37,839 nucleotides of DNA, from assembly GCA_029260735.1 (NCBI GenBank), contig JAJDCR010000060.1:1-37839 (forward strand), in the 5' to 3' direction. The translations under genes and the position numbers were made by a program. The notes under the pieces were generated by a model. That model saw only the letters and a program-made list of their open reading frames with translations. It made no database searches and was not told the DNA's origin. This stretch comes from Planctomycetota bacterium (GTDB taxonomy: Bacteria > Planctomycetota > Uabimicrobiia > Uabimicrobiales > Uabimicrobiaceae). The first letter of the stretch is position 1. The number at the start of each line of letters is the position of its first letter. Below are positions 25,783-32,840 of this stretch, piece by piece.

Positions 25783-26448
25783 TTAAAGGTATTTCTCGCC
25801 TTCTTTTCTTGTCCGAATGAACTTTGCGGGCGTTCCGTAAGAGACTTCATAATCTCCGATATCTTTTAAAACAGTGGAGCCGGCTCCCACAACACTGTGA
25901 AAGCCTATTTTACATCCGTGGATTATGGCTGCACCTATTCCTATAGCACTATAAGAACCTATACAAACATTACCTCCCGTAGCGGCATTGGGAGCTAGAC
26001 TAGAGTAGTCTCCCATTTGAGAGTCGTGATCTAGAGATGAATTTGTGTTTAAAATGCAAAAACCTCCTACCTTTGAGTCAGGGTTTACCTTGGCTCCTGC
26101 CATAAGGACAGATCCTACTCCAACCTTAGCTCCTTTCCCCAAGGAAGCAGTTGGATGAATAGTGCAAACAAAAAGAAATTCAGGAGCGCTTGCTTTGACT
26201 TCTTGAACCACTTTACTTCGAATGAAGTTATCCCCAATTCCAATGATTCCTCCTGATATATTTTTTTCTTTCATCAGCTTTGCTAAATCTTTCACCTCTC
26301 CTACGATGGGGTAGCCCAACACATGTTTTCTTTTTATATGAGCTTGGTCAATGATCCCTACAATTTCGTACTTTCTTTCTTGTTCGACCACATCGACAAC
26401 TACTTTTGCGTGGCCGGAAGAACCAATGATAATTATCTTAGGCTTCAC
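25783..26448 (-). CDS. NeuD/PglD-like sugar O/N-acetyltransferase (LegH candidate)
   Basis: The protein has an N-terminal Rossmann-like domain (KIIIIGSSGHAKVVVDVVEQ, then EIVGIIDQ) and a C-terminal left-handed beta-helix of hexapeptide repeats (ASLGKGAKVGVGSVLMAGAK, later IGFHSVVGAGSTVLKDI). It ends with YGTPAKFIRT as in PglD and NeuD. I chose GTG 26448 (221 residues) because it places the dinucleotide motif at the usual distance from the N-terminus. A TTG at 26514 would add 22 basic residues of no recognised type. It probably acetylates the 4-amino group produced by LegC, using acetyl-CoA. It stands alone upstream of the legB promoter and diverges from the 26677 operon. Confidence 0.85.
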   Translation of the reverse strand: MKPKIIIIGSSGHAKVVVDVVEQERKYEIVGIIDQAHIKRKHVLGYPIVGEVKDLAKLMKEKNISGGIIGIGDNFIRSKVVQEVKASAPEFLFVCTIHPTASLGKGAKVGVGSVLMAGAKVNPDSKVGGFCILNTNSSLDHDSQMGDYSSLAPNAATGGNVCIGSYSAIGIGAAIIHGCKIGFHSVVGAGSTVLKDIGDYEVSYGTPAKFIRTRKEGEKYL

Positions 26449-26608
26449 AACTGTCTCTTTTCTCAAAGATTTTCTAAAAACAAATATTCTAACAGAAACA
26501 AATCTCTGCTTCAAAGGAAGAGTTTGGGAAAGTGACAGGACCGTACTTAGACCTTTTAAAATATAGATATTACGAGTGTCTAAAAAACATCCTCCTCTAA
26601 AAAAGGAC

Positions 26609-26637
26609 TTGACATTTCAAAACAGACATTATATTGT
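26609..26637 (+). promoter_or_regulatory. Sigma70-like promoter for the 26677-36978 operon
   Basis: TTGACA (26609-26614), a 17-base spacer and TATTGT (26632-26637) lie about 40 bases upstream of the GTG start at 26677. This is a near-consensus promoter and the only strong one seen before the ten plus-strand genes that follow. Confidence 0.72.
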
Positions 26638-26676
26638 CAATCCTTTTAACTACGTAATGAAAAAAGGGAATAGGCT

Positions 26677-27795
26677 GTGACTACAAGCAAAGTAACCTTA
26701 CTAGGCGACTCCAGAGCGTTTGATACTTATTTTTATAACTCCGAATATGATCAATGCTATGGTTACGACAAAACCTTCTCTTTTCTCCTCCAAAATCAAA
26801 TACCTTGTCAGCAAGATAATGAGACTTCCTTCATTCACATCCCCGATCATTTTCGCGGGGGAACTATTGGAAACAATATTTTACGTCTAGCATTGACCGA
26901 TCCATCCATCGTTATTTTATGCAATGGCTTGTGGGAAACTCTTATTAGTAAGAAAATGTTCATTGACTATGCTGTGGACAAAATCAACAAGCACGATACT
27001 CGAAGTGGTTCTACTTTAGATATAACCTACAGTTCTCGAAAACTCGTTGATCTATTTCTTGATAATAAACTAGCCGATTCTCCCCAAAAATACTATTCCC
27101 AACAACAACAGATAGTTTCTTATTTTGCTAGAAGACGACGTCAATGTATTATGTTAAATCAACCAATTCCTCCGATTTCTCACTTAAACAGAATCCATCA
27201 TGCTGGTAACTTTCGATGTCTCCCAGAGTGGGGAGAATGCTTAGATGCGATCAATAAGGTTATGGATTCTCTTCACCATGATTATGGAGTTAGGGTCTTA
27301 GACTTAGTGCAATTGATGGAAGAAAATGGCGGCGCATCGGAATGTTTGATTGATCAATGGCATTACTCCGCTTCTTTTCACAGCCATATTGCCCAGAAGT
27401 TAGGGCCTATGATTTCTCACGAACTAAGTCAGATGAATTTAGCACCAGAGCATATTTCTCACAGTTTTATGATGCACCGAGAAAGTGAGAAAGAGAAAAT
27501 ACTCATCTATGGACAAGGCCCCTGTGCTCAAGAATGGATACGAAATCATCCGAAAGCTTCTATTGAAGGAGTTTTTGATAATGGGAATGGGAATGCATTT
27601 TTTCAATCTATCCCTGTTATCCCTTTTGATGAAATAGAAAAGACGGCTTCCAAAATTGTTTTGTTACTTGTAGAAGAAGATGAGCGACTTGCTTTGGAGA
27701 AAAAACTTTTGCGTGAGGTGCCCCAAGAAAAAATACTTTTGTATCCCGAAGAGCTAGACAAATCTTTCTACCAATCATTACGACAAAAAGACTAA
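26677..27795 (+). CDS. SGNH-hydrolase-like domain fused to a Rossmann-like domain
   Basis: The 372-residue protein starts with GDSRAFD (Ser12 as the candidate nucleophile) and has an NGLWE block that could be the third SGNH motif. A DQWHYS box follows (Asp226 and His229, the usual Asp-x-x-His pair), so the first 245 residues look like an SGNH esterase or acyltransferase. From about residue 272 a second domain begins with KILIYGQGPCAQEWI, then GVFDNG and KIVLLLVEED. It resembles the small Rossmann domains of PglD-like or sugar-methyltransferase proteins. No signal peptide is visible, so it should act in the cytoplasm. The start is GTG with AAAAAAGGGAA upstream. I do not know a named family for this fusion. 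Confidence 0.68.
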   Translation: MTTSKVTLLGDSRAFDTYFYNSEYDQCYGYDKTFSFLLQNQIPCQQDNETSFIHIPDHFRGGTIGNNILRLALTDPSIVILCNGLWETLISKKMFIDYAVDKINKHDTRSGSTLDITYSSRKLVDLFLDNKLADSPQKYYSQQQQIVSYFARRRRQCIMLNQPIPPISHLNRIHHAGNFRCLPEWGECLDAINKVMDSLHHDYGVRVLDLVQLMEENGGASECLIDQWHYSASFHSHIAQKLGPMISHELSQMNLAPEHISHSFMMHRESEKEKILIYGQGPCAQEWIRNHPKASIEGVFDNGNGNAFFQSIPVIPFDEIEKTASKIVLLLVEEDERLALEKKLLREVPQEKILLYPEELDKSFYQSLRQKD

Positions 27796-27938
27796 TCTTA
27801 GAACTACAGAACTACGAATGGCAAGAGCATAGTTACGCTCCTTTTGGTTTTAAATATTTTTGGAACAATACTTTAGATGCCCGACATACTTGCTTTTTAC
27901 GAAGACAAGTGGCTTCAAGAGAATGGAATACCTTATGA
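27792..27938 (+). pseudogene. C-terminal remnant of an asparagine-synthetase-like gene
   Basis: In the frame starting at 27792 the DNA encodes about 48 codons ending at TGA 27936-27938. They include HSYAPFGFKYFWNNTLDARH, which aligns with YSYAPYGFIHYAKNIHDARH at the end of the intact homologue at 29148-30767. No start or upstream part remains; the homology begins right after the stop of the 26677 gene. The TGA overlaps the ATG of the PIG-L gene as ATGA, showing that a full gene once preceded it in coupled arrangement. Confidence 0.75.
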
Positions 27939-28573
27939 TAACTAAAAAATCTCCTATCCTTGTCTTGGCTCCTCATACTGACGATGGTGAGTTTGGCTGT
28001 GGAGCTAGTATTGCAAAGTTTATAGAGGAAGGTGCCAAGGTTTACTATGCCGCTTTTAGTGTTTGTGAAGAATCTGTTCCTGAAGGATGGCCTAAAGATA
28101 TCTTGGAAAAAGAAGTAAAAGCAGCCACTCAGGCACTTGGTATTGAGGAAGATTGCCTACTTTTGTACAAGTATAAAGTCCGTCATTTTTACCATAGAAG
28201 GCAAGATATCTTAGAAGACCTCGTTTTACTCCAAAGAAAGATTAAGCCTCAACTCGTATTTATGCCAACTGTACGTGACTTACACCAAGATCATCAAGTC
28301 GTTGCTAATGAAGGACTACGTGCATTTAAACAAACCACGATTTTAGCTTACGAAATGCCGTGGAATAACATTCAGTTTTCGACTCAGACTTTTATCAAGC
28401 TAGAAAAAAGGCACCTTCAAACAAAAATAAATGCTCTCCATAAATACGAGTCTCAGAAACACCGTCCTTATGCCTCTGAAAAATTTATTAGTAGTATGGC
28501 ATGTATGCGAGGGGTTTCCATTGGAACTGAGTTTGCAGAAGCTTTTGAAGTGGTTCGTTGGATTATTTCCTAG
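27935..28573 (+). CDS. PIG-L (LmbE-like) zinc N-deacetylase
   Basis: The 212-residue protein belongs to the PIG-L deacetylase family, which removes N-acetyl groups from GlcNAc-type sugars and related amides. The metal motif is PHTDDGEFGCG, with His14 and Asp17 as likely zinc ligands; Thr replaces the more usual Pro. DLHQDHQVVANEG near residue 110 supplies the second His pair. ACMRGVSIGTEFAEAFEVV near the C-terminus is a usual family ending. I chose ATG 27935 because it overlaps the stop of the decayed AsnB remnant (ATGA). A frame open from 27860 adds residues that are really that remnant read out of frame. It probably makes a free amine on a locus sugar. Confidence 0.88.
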   Translation: MITKKSPILVLAPHTDDGEFGCGASIAKFIEEGAKVYYAAFSVCEESVPEGWPKDILEKEVKAATQALGIEEDCLLLYKYKVRHFYHRRQDILEDLVLLQRKIKPQLVFMPTVRDLHQDHQVVANEGLRAFKQTTILAYEMPWNNIQFSTQTFIKLEKRHLQTKINALHKYESQKHRPYASEKFISSMACMRGVSIGTEFAEAFEVVRWIIS

Positions 28574-28590
28574 GATGAGGTTAATAACTA

Positions 28591-28853
28591 ATGTCCTTTT
28601 TTTGTCGAGATCTTTCCTTTTAGTTTATCGAAGAAAATTTTCTTCAAGTTCAGGCTATCGCTGCTGATGTTCCCAATGAGTATTGGGATAAAGAAAACTT
28701 TCTTCAGCCTCTTCCTTGTAAATGGGATTTCTCCTTTGTTTTAATGGAAGATGATAGAGTCCTAGGTTATATTATTGCTTCCGAAAAAAAACCTTACTAT
28801 TGAAAAAGAAGCATTTGAAAACCCTGTTTTAGAGTTGACAAAACCAGGGTTTC
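28591..28853 (+). pseudogene. Decayed GNAT acetyltransferase gene
   Basis: An ATG at 28591, just after the PIG-L stop and behind AGGATGAGG, opens a frame that hits TAG at 28621. It then continues for about 59 codons with FIEENFLQVQAIAADVPNEY and WDFSFVLMEDDRVLGYIIAS, a typical first half of a GNAT. The frame ends at TGA 28801. Shifting by one base in the run of eight A residues (28784-28791) restores TIEKEAFENPVLELTKPGF. No acetyl-CoA loop follows. The nonsense codon, the shift and the missing second half mark it as a pseudogene. Confidence 0.65.
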
Positions 28854-28955
28854 CAACTAAACTATCAAAAGGCTCCCTACTTTAAAGAGTACTACAAAAA
28901 ACTAGAAGATGTTTTTTCTTCCTTTTCTGAAAAAACATCTTCTAGCCGAAATTAA
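28854..28955 (+). pseudogene. Fragment of a WbqC-like gene
   Basis: The frame reads NYQKAPYFKEYYKKLEDVF and then a Ser-rich tail ending in TAA. The block resembles the AYSRCPYFEEIFDFFSGLL region of the intact WbqC-like protein at 34059-34748 and the family's Y-x-K-A-P-Y-F motif. No start or flanking domain remains. The match is short, so the assignment is moderate. Confidence 0.5.
28902..28945. repeat. Perfect 16-bp inverted repeat inside the decayed region
   Basis: Arms CTAGAAGATGTTTTTT and its exact complement flank a 12-base loop. The structure sits at the junction between the WbqC-like and PIG-L-like fragments. Its left arm ends in a T-run, so it could terminate plus-strand transcription, or mark a recombination or mobile-element scar. 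Confidence 0.75.
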
Positions 28956-29142
28956 CATTACCTTAATTCAAAACAAAGAACAAGCCGCTAAAAAATGCGC
29001 TGCCGTTACTTCATACAAATCAAGAAGTTATCGTCCATACATTGCCGAAGACAAACTACGAGCATGGTTGACCATGAGAGGGTTACAGGTGGAAGAGGAC
29101 TATGCTGAAGTTTTCCAAGTAATCCGCTGGATCGAAAGATAA
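28909..29142 (+). pseudogene. C-terminal remnant of a second PIG-L deacetylase gene
   Basis: A 77-codon frame opens with an ATG inside the inverted repeat. From about 28945 it aligns with the end of the intact PIG-L protein: SYKSRSYRPYIAEDKLRAW against KYESQKHRPYASEKFISSM, and DYAEVFQVIRWIER against EFAEAFEVVRWIIS. The whole zinc-binding N-terminal part (PHxDD and HxDH motifs) is missing. It may still be translated but cannot be an active deacetylase. It ends five bases before the intact AsnB-like gene. Confidence 0.75.
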
Positions 29143-29147
29143 TCTAA

Positions 29148-30767
29148 ATGGAGAAACCACATCTTGCTATCGACTCTCCTCATTGGTTTAAGTATCAGCA
29201 GAGAGAAAATTTAGCTTATTTCAAAGGATCTTTCCACTACAAAGGACAAAGTTTTACTCACAATACTGCCGTAGAGTGTCTTTTAAACTTGTTTTCCTCG
29301 GGAATGTCTTTTGAAGAAGTTCTTCGGTCTTTGCGAGGTCACTTTGCTTTTGTTGTCAAAACAGCAAGTTATGTTATTGCTGCCGTTGACCGTATACGTA
29401 GTACTCCTTTATTTTACTCTAACACGCAAGAAAACTGCTATATTTCCCACGATGCTCGGGTTGTTAAAAAAAAATCCCAAATAGAAGACCTCCACTCGCA
29501 AGGTCTTTTAGAGTATAAGATGTCAGGTTACACGACCGGCTCCTCTACTATCTATAATTGCTTGTACCAGCTACAAGCTGGAGAAATGCTCATTTGGGAG
29601 AAGAGTGTACCTAAGCTTAAGACCCATCGCTATTATCGCTATCTTCCCACAAAAATTACCTCGGCAACAGAAGATGACTTACTCGATGAGCTCGCAGAAG
29701 TGACTCATCAAATTTTTGTGCGCACAGTGGAAAAAGCGAAGGGAGCTCCGCTCTGGGTTCCCTTAAGTGGCGGATACGACTCTCGCTTAGTAATTTGTAA
29801 ACTCAAAGAACTAGGCTATGAAAATGTGCAGACCTTTTCTTATGGTCCTGTAAAAAATGATGAGGCAAAAGCCGCTCAATTTGTCGCCAAAACTCTTCGA
29901 GTGCCTTGGCTTTTTATTCCTTCACAACACAGGACTACTAGAAGATTTTTTCATTCGGCCCAACGCAAAAATTACTGGGCCTCTGCCGATGGACTTAGCT
30001 CTCAGCCTTTTGTTCAAGACATAGAGCCATTGTCTCGCTTAAAAAAACAGGGGAAAATTCCCGAAGATGCTGTTATTATTAATGGGCAAAGCGGAGACTA
30101 CATTAGTGGAAACCACATCTTACCAAGTTTAGTCCAGGGAGACGTTTCTTGGAAAAATCTGCTAGAGACCCTTTCAAATAAACATTTTTCTTTATGGTCG
30201 CCTTTGAAGACAGAGGCAAATATTGCTCAAGTCCAAAGAGCAATAGCAGATAGTCTTCAAAGAGAAAAGAATGAGGATCTCTCCCGAGAAAAAATGATCG
30301 CTTTGTATGAATACTGGGAGTGGCAAGAACGGCAAAGCAAATATGTCGTTAATGGACAACGGGCTTATGATTTTTTGAACCTTGCTTGGGAACTACCTCT
30401 CTGGGACGATGACTACTTAGATTACTGGATTAAAGTTCCTTTTGAGCTTAAGTTCAAACAAACTCTCTATCGAAAATACCTAGAGAGATACAACTACGAA
30501 AAACTATTTAAAGAGTTTCAGCCACAAATTCTGCATTGGCCTGGTTGGAGTAAGATATTTTTTATTCCTGCCGCCCTTATTAGGCTTACTTTAGGGCGTC
30601 CCTATAGAGTAAAATTTATGAAATATGCTGACTACTTTAGCTATTACGGATATAGTTATGCTCCTTATGGTTTTATCCACTACGCTAAAAATATTCACGA
30701 CGCTCGACACACTCTCTCTTTTGATGTGAAGCATTGGTTAGCTGAAAATAGAATATGTGAATGGTAA
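29148..30767 (+). CDS. Asparagine-synthetase-like protein without the glutaminase cysteine
   Basis: The 539-residue protein has the AsnB layout: an N-terminal Ntn-hydrolase-like domain (residues about 1-170; LRGHFAFVVKTASYVIAAVD) and a C-terminal ATP-pyrophosphatase domain. The latter has the PP-loop LSGGYDSR (Ser207 to Ser212) and INGQSGDYISG. Residue 2 is Glu, and no Cys is at the N-terminus, so glutamine hydrolysis by the usual mechanism is impossible. It could use free ammonia, or act as an amide ligase like the beta-lactam-synthetase branch of the family. It follows a PIG-L remnant by five bases, and a decayed AsnB precedes the intact PIG-L, so the two families are linked here twice. Amidation of a sugar acid, as proposed for WbpS-like proteins, is the alternative. 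Confidence 0.85.
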   Translation: MEKPHLAIDSPHWFKYQQRENLAYFKGSFHYKGQSFTHNTAVECLLNLFSSGMSFEEVLRSLRGHFAFVVKTASYVIAAVDRIRSTPLFYSNTQENCYISHDARVVKKKSQIEDLHSQGLLEYKMSGYTTGSSTIYNCLYQLQAGEMLIWEKSVPKLKTHRYYRYLPTKITSATEDDLLDELAEVTHQIFVRTVEKAKGAPLWVPLSGGYDSRLVICKLKELGYENVQTFSYGPVKNDEAKAAQFVAKTLRVPWLFIPSQHRTTRRFFHSAQRKNYWASADGLSSQPFVQDIEPLSRLKKQGKIPEDAVIINGQSGDYISGNHILPSLVQGDVSWKNLLETLSNKHFSLWSPLKTEANIAQVQRAIADSLQREKNEDLSREKMIALYEYWEWQERQSKYVVNGQRAYDFLNLAWELPLWDDDYLDYWIKVPFELKFKQTLYRKYLERYNYEKLFKEFQPQILHWPGWSKIFFIPAALIRLTLGRPYRVKFMKYADYFSYYGYSYAPYGFIHYAKNIHDARHTLSFDVKHWLAENRICEW

Positions 30768-30824
30768 CTTAAAAATCCCAAAGAATTTCCAATGAAAAAA
30801 TTTTACAAAAGATAGAGGCTAGCC

Positions 30825-31919
30825 ATGAAAATCCCTTTATTTAAACCTTACTTCTCCCCGTCTTCTCAGCAAAATATTACTAACGCCGTTGGCGAAATAT
30901 TACAAAGTGGTCGTCTGATGATGGGGCCTTACAAGAACAACTTCGAAAAGTTGTTTGCGGAAAAGATAGGGGTTCCTTATGCAACCTCTGTCAATTCCTG
31001 CACGACAGCATTGACAATTTGCCTAAAATTTTTCGGCGTAGAAGGCTATGATGTACTTGTGCCTAGTGGTTCTTTCATTACTTCTATCAGCTCTATTATG
31101 TTCGCCGGTGGGAACCCTATTCTCGTAGACATGAATCCTGAGACACTCTCTTTTGACTTAGAAGATTTGAAGCGTAAATTGACCCCAAAAACCAAAGGCA
31201 TCGTTTGGGTACATCTTTCCGGAGCGATTTCAGAAGAGTATGAGCAACTACTTAGTTTTGCTAAAGAAAAATCACTTTTTGTTATCGAAGATGCTGCCCA
31301 TGCCTTGGGCTCAAGTATTGATGGAAAAATGGCCGGATCGCTAGCCGATGCCAGCTGCTTCAGTTTCTTTCCTACAAAAATTATAAGTAGTGGAACCGGA
31401 GGAATGATTGCAACAAAAAATGAAGAACTCAAAGACTATGCTGAATGCTTACGAATGTTTGGCAAGAGTGGTAAAACTGGTCAAGTTGAAGAGATTGGCA
31501 ATGACTGGTTCCTTGACGAGTTTAGATCATCTATAGGCTACTATCAATTAAAAGAACTTGATGAAAATCTAAAATGTAGAAGAAAGACTGCAGCCTACTA
31601 CCAAGAAAAACTTTCTGAGTTTGAGCAATTAAAATTGAGAGAAACAAATCTTCCTAGTTACTATCAGTTTTCTCTCTTTATGAAAAACCAAGAGCAGCGT
31701 GATCGAGTGGTCAAAACTTTAAAAGAAAACTATGAGATCCAAGTGCGTGGTATCTATCTCCCCTGCCATATGGAGAAAATATTTTTACATCTTGACAATA
31801 ATGACCTAAAGAAGACCGAAGATACATTGTTACGCTCGCTGTGTCTCCCTGTTTTTAATAGCATTACAGAAGAAGAGATGGACTACGTTATTTCCGCGAT
31901 CAAAAAAGAAGCTAATTAA
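30825..31919 (+). CDS. DegT/DnrJ/EryC1-family sugar aminotransferase
   Basis: The 364-residue PLP enzyme has PLFKPYFSPSSQQNITNAVG at the N-terminus, Asp156 in VIEDAAHALGSS and the Schiff-base Lys185 in CFSFFPTKIISSGTGGM. This is the second DegT enzyme in the window and differs clearly from the LegC-like one at 17425. It probably aminates a nucleotide-linked keto-sugar. The PseB product, which otherwise has no obvious user, is a candidate substrate by inference. It is preceded by a 57-base spacer with GATAGAGGCTAGCC and is followed 10 bases later by an SDR gene. Confidence 0.87.
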   Translation: MKIPLFKPYFSPSSQQNITNAVGEILQSGRLMMGPYKNNFEKLFAEKIGVPYATSVNSCTTALTICLKFFGVEGYDVLVPSGSFITSISSIMFAGGNPILVDMNPETLSFDLEDLKRKLTPKTKGIVWVHLSGAISEEYEQLLSFAKEKSLFVIEDAAHALGSSIDGKMAGSLADASCFSFFPTKIISSGTGGMIATKNEELKDYAECLRMFGKSGKTGQVEEIGNDWFLDEFRSSIGYYQLKELDENLKCRRKTAAYYQEKLSEFEQLKLRETNLPSYYQFSLFMKNQEQRDRVVKTLKENYEIQVRGIYLPCHMEKIFLHLDNNDLKKTEDTLLRSLCLPVFNSITEEEMDYVISAIKKEAN

Positions 31920-31929
31920 GGAAAACACA

Positions 31930-32838
31930 GTGAAAATTTTAGTAACAGGAGCAAATGGTTTTCTCGGTAGTAACCTCATCAAGGCATTATCTAGTCATGA
32001 TGAATTTGAAATCAAGGGAAGCTATCATAAGGCTACCGATTCTTTGAGTGGTATGGATAGCTCTATGCTTGAACTGTGCGACTTGACTAACTTGATCGAT
32101 ATTGAGAATGTCCTTGCTAAAGGAAAATTTGATGCTATTGTGCACACCGCTGCCCTTATCACAAAACCACAGCAAGAAGATGCTACAGCAACAAAAACTT
32201 TAATGGACGTTAATCTCACAGGATCAACAATCTTAGCTAAGTTAGCCTTAGAGAACAAGTGTTCTAAATTTATCAATTGCTCTTCTATGAGTGTTTATGA
32301 TATGGGGATATGGCGAGAAAAGGGAGCTTTAGAGACAGAGAAAGTAATTCCTCCCAGTGCCTATGGTTTAAGCAAGCTATTATTTGAACAGGTCCTAGAA
32401 ACTTATGCCAAAGAATGGGTAAAAGCAAGCTTTGTTAATTTTCGTTTGTCTGGAATCTATGGGCAGGGACGAAAAGCGGGAGCGGCTTACTTTATGATAA
32501 AATCGGCTTTAGCCGGTAACTCCCTTCAAGTATTTGAGCCTCAAAGTTATTTTCGTTTTCTTCACGTAGATAACACCATCCAGGCGATCATCTTGGCACT
32601 GCGTTCTGACAAACCTGGATTACATACATATAACTTGGCCGACGAAGAAATCTTTACTTTGACAGAGTTAGCAAAAAGTATTCTTCAAATTACGGGATCA
32701 CAAAGTAAGATAGAAGAAGAAGACAAAGGCAACAAAAGATACCCCGTTTTAGATATCGAGAAAGTAAAAAAAGAGTTGGGATTTCAACCGGAATCCCTTC
32801 AGGTGAGCATAGAAAAACTTGTTCGCCACATGAAATAA
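31930..32838 (+). CDS. NAD-dependent epimerase/dehydratase (extended SDR)
   Basis: The 302-residue protein has the nucleotide-binding GANGFLG at residues 7-13, AIVHTAALITKPQ, a serine block NCSSMSVYDM and the catalytic YGLSK. RLSGIYGQGRK and a C-terminal substrate domain follow. It resembles GalE/RmlD-type sugar epimerases or reductases without matching one group. The start is GTG behind AAGGAAAACACA. It forms a pair with the preceding aminotransferase, so the two may act consecutively on one nucleotide sugar. Confidence 0.83.
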   Translation: MKILVTGANGFLGSNLIKALSSHDEFEIKGSYHKATDSLSGMDSSMLELCDLTNLIDIENVLAKGKFDAIVHTAALITKPQQEDATATKTLMDVNLTGSTILAKLALENKCSKFINCSSMSVYDMGIWREKGALETEKVIPPSAYGLSKLLFEQVLETYAKEWVKASFVNFRLSGIYGQGRKAGAAYFMIKSALAGNSLQVFEPQSYFRFLHVDNTIQAIILALRSDKPGLHTYNLADEEIFTLTELAKSILQITGSQSKIEEEDKGNKRYPVLDIEKVKKELGFQPESLQVSIEKLVRHMK

Positions 32839-32840
32839 GT

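Noticed and set aside
26657..26680. Possible seven-residue leader peptide (MKKGNRL) overlapping the 26677 start as GTGA
   Set aside because: The same bases are better explained as the Shine-Dalgarno AAAAAAGGGAA for the GTG start. The peptide has no attenuator-like codon run.
27860..27934. 25-residue N-terminal extension of the PIG-L protein
   Set aside because: These bases encode the AsnB remnant in another frame. The true start is the ATG at 27935 that overlaps the remnant's stop.
31046..31432. 128-codon minus-strand frame within the second DegT aminotransferase
   Set aside because: It is antisense to the catalytic Asp and Lys region of a well-supported gene, with no own motif.
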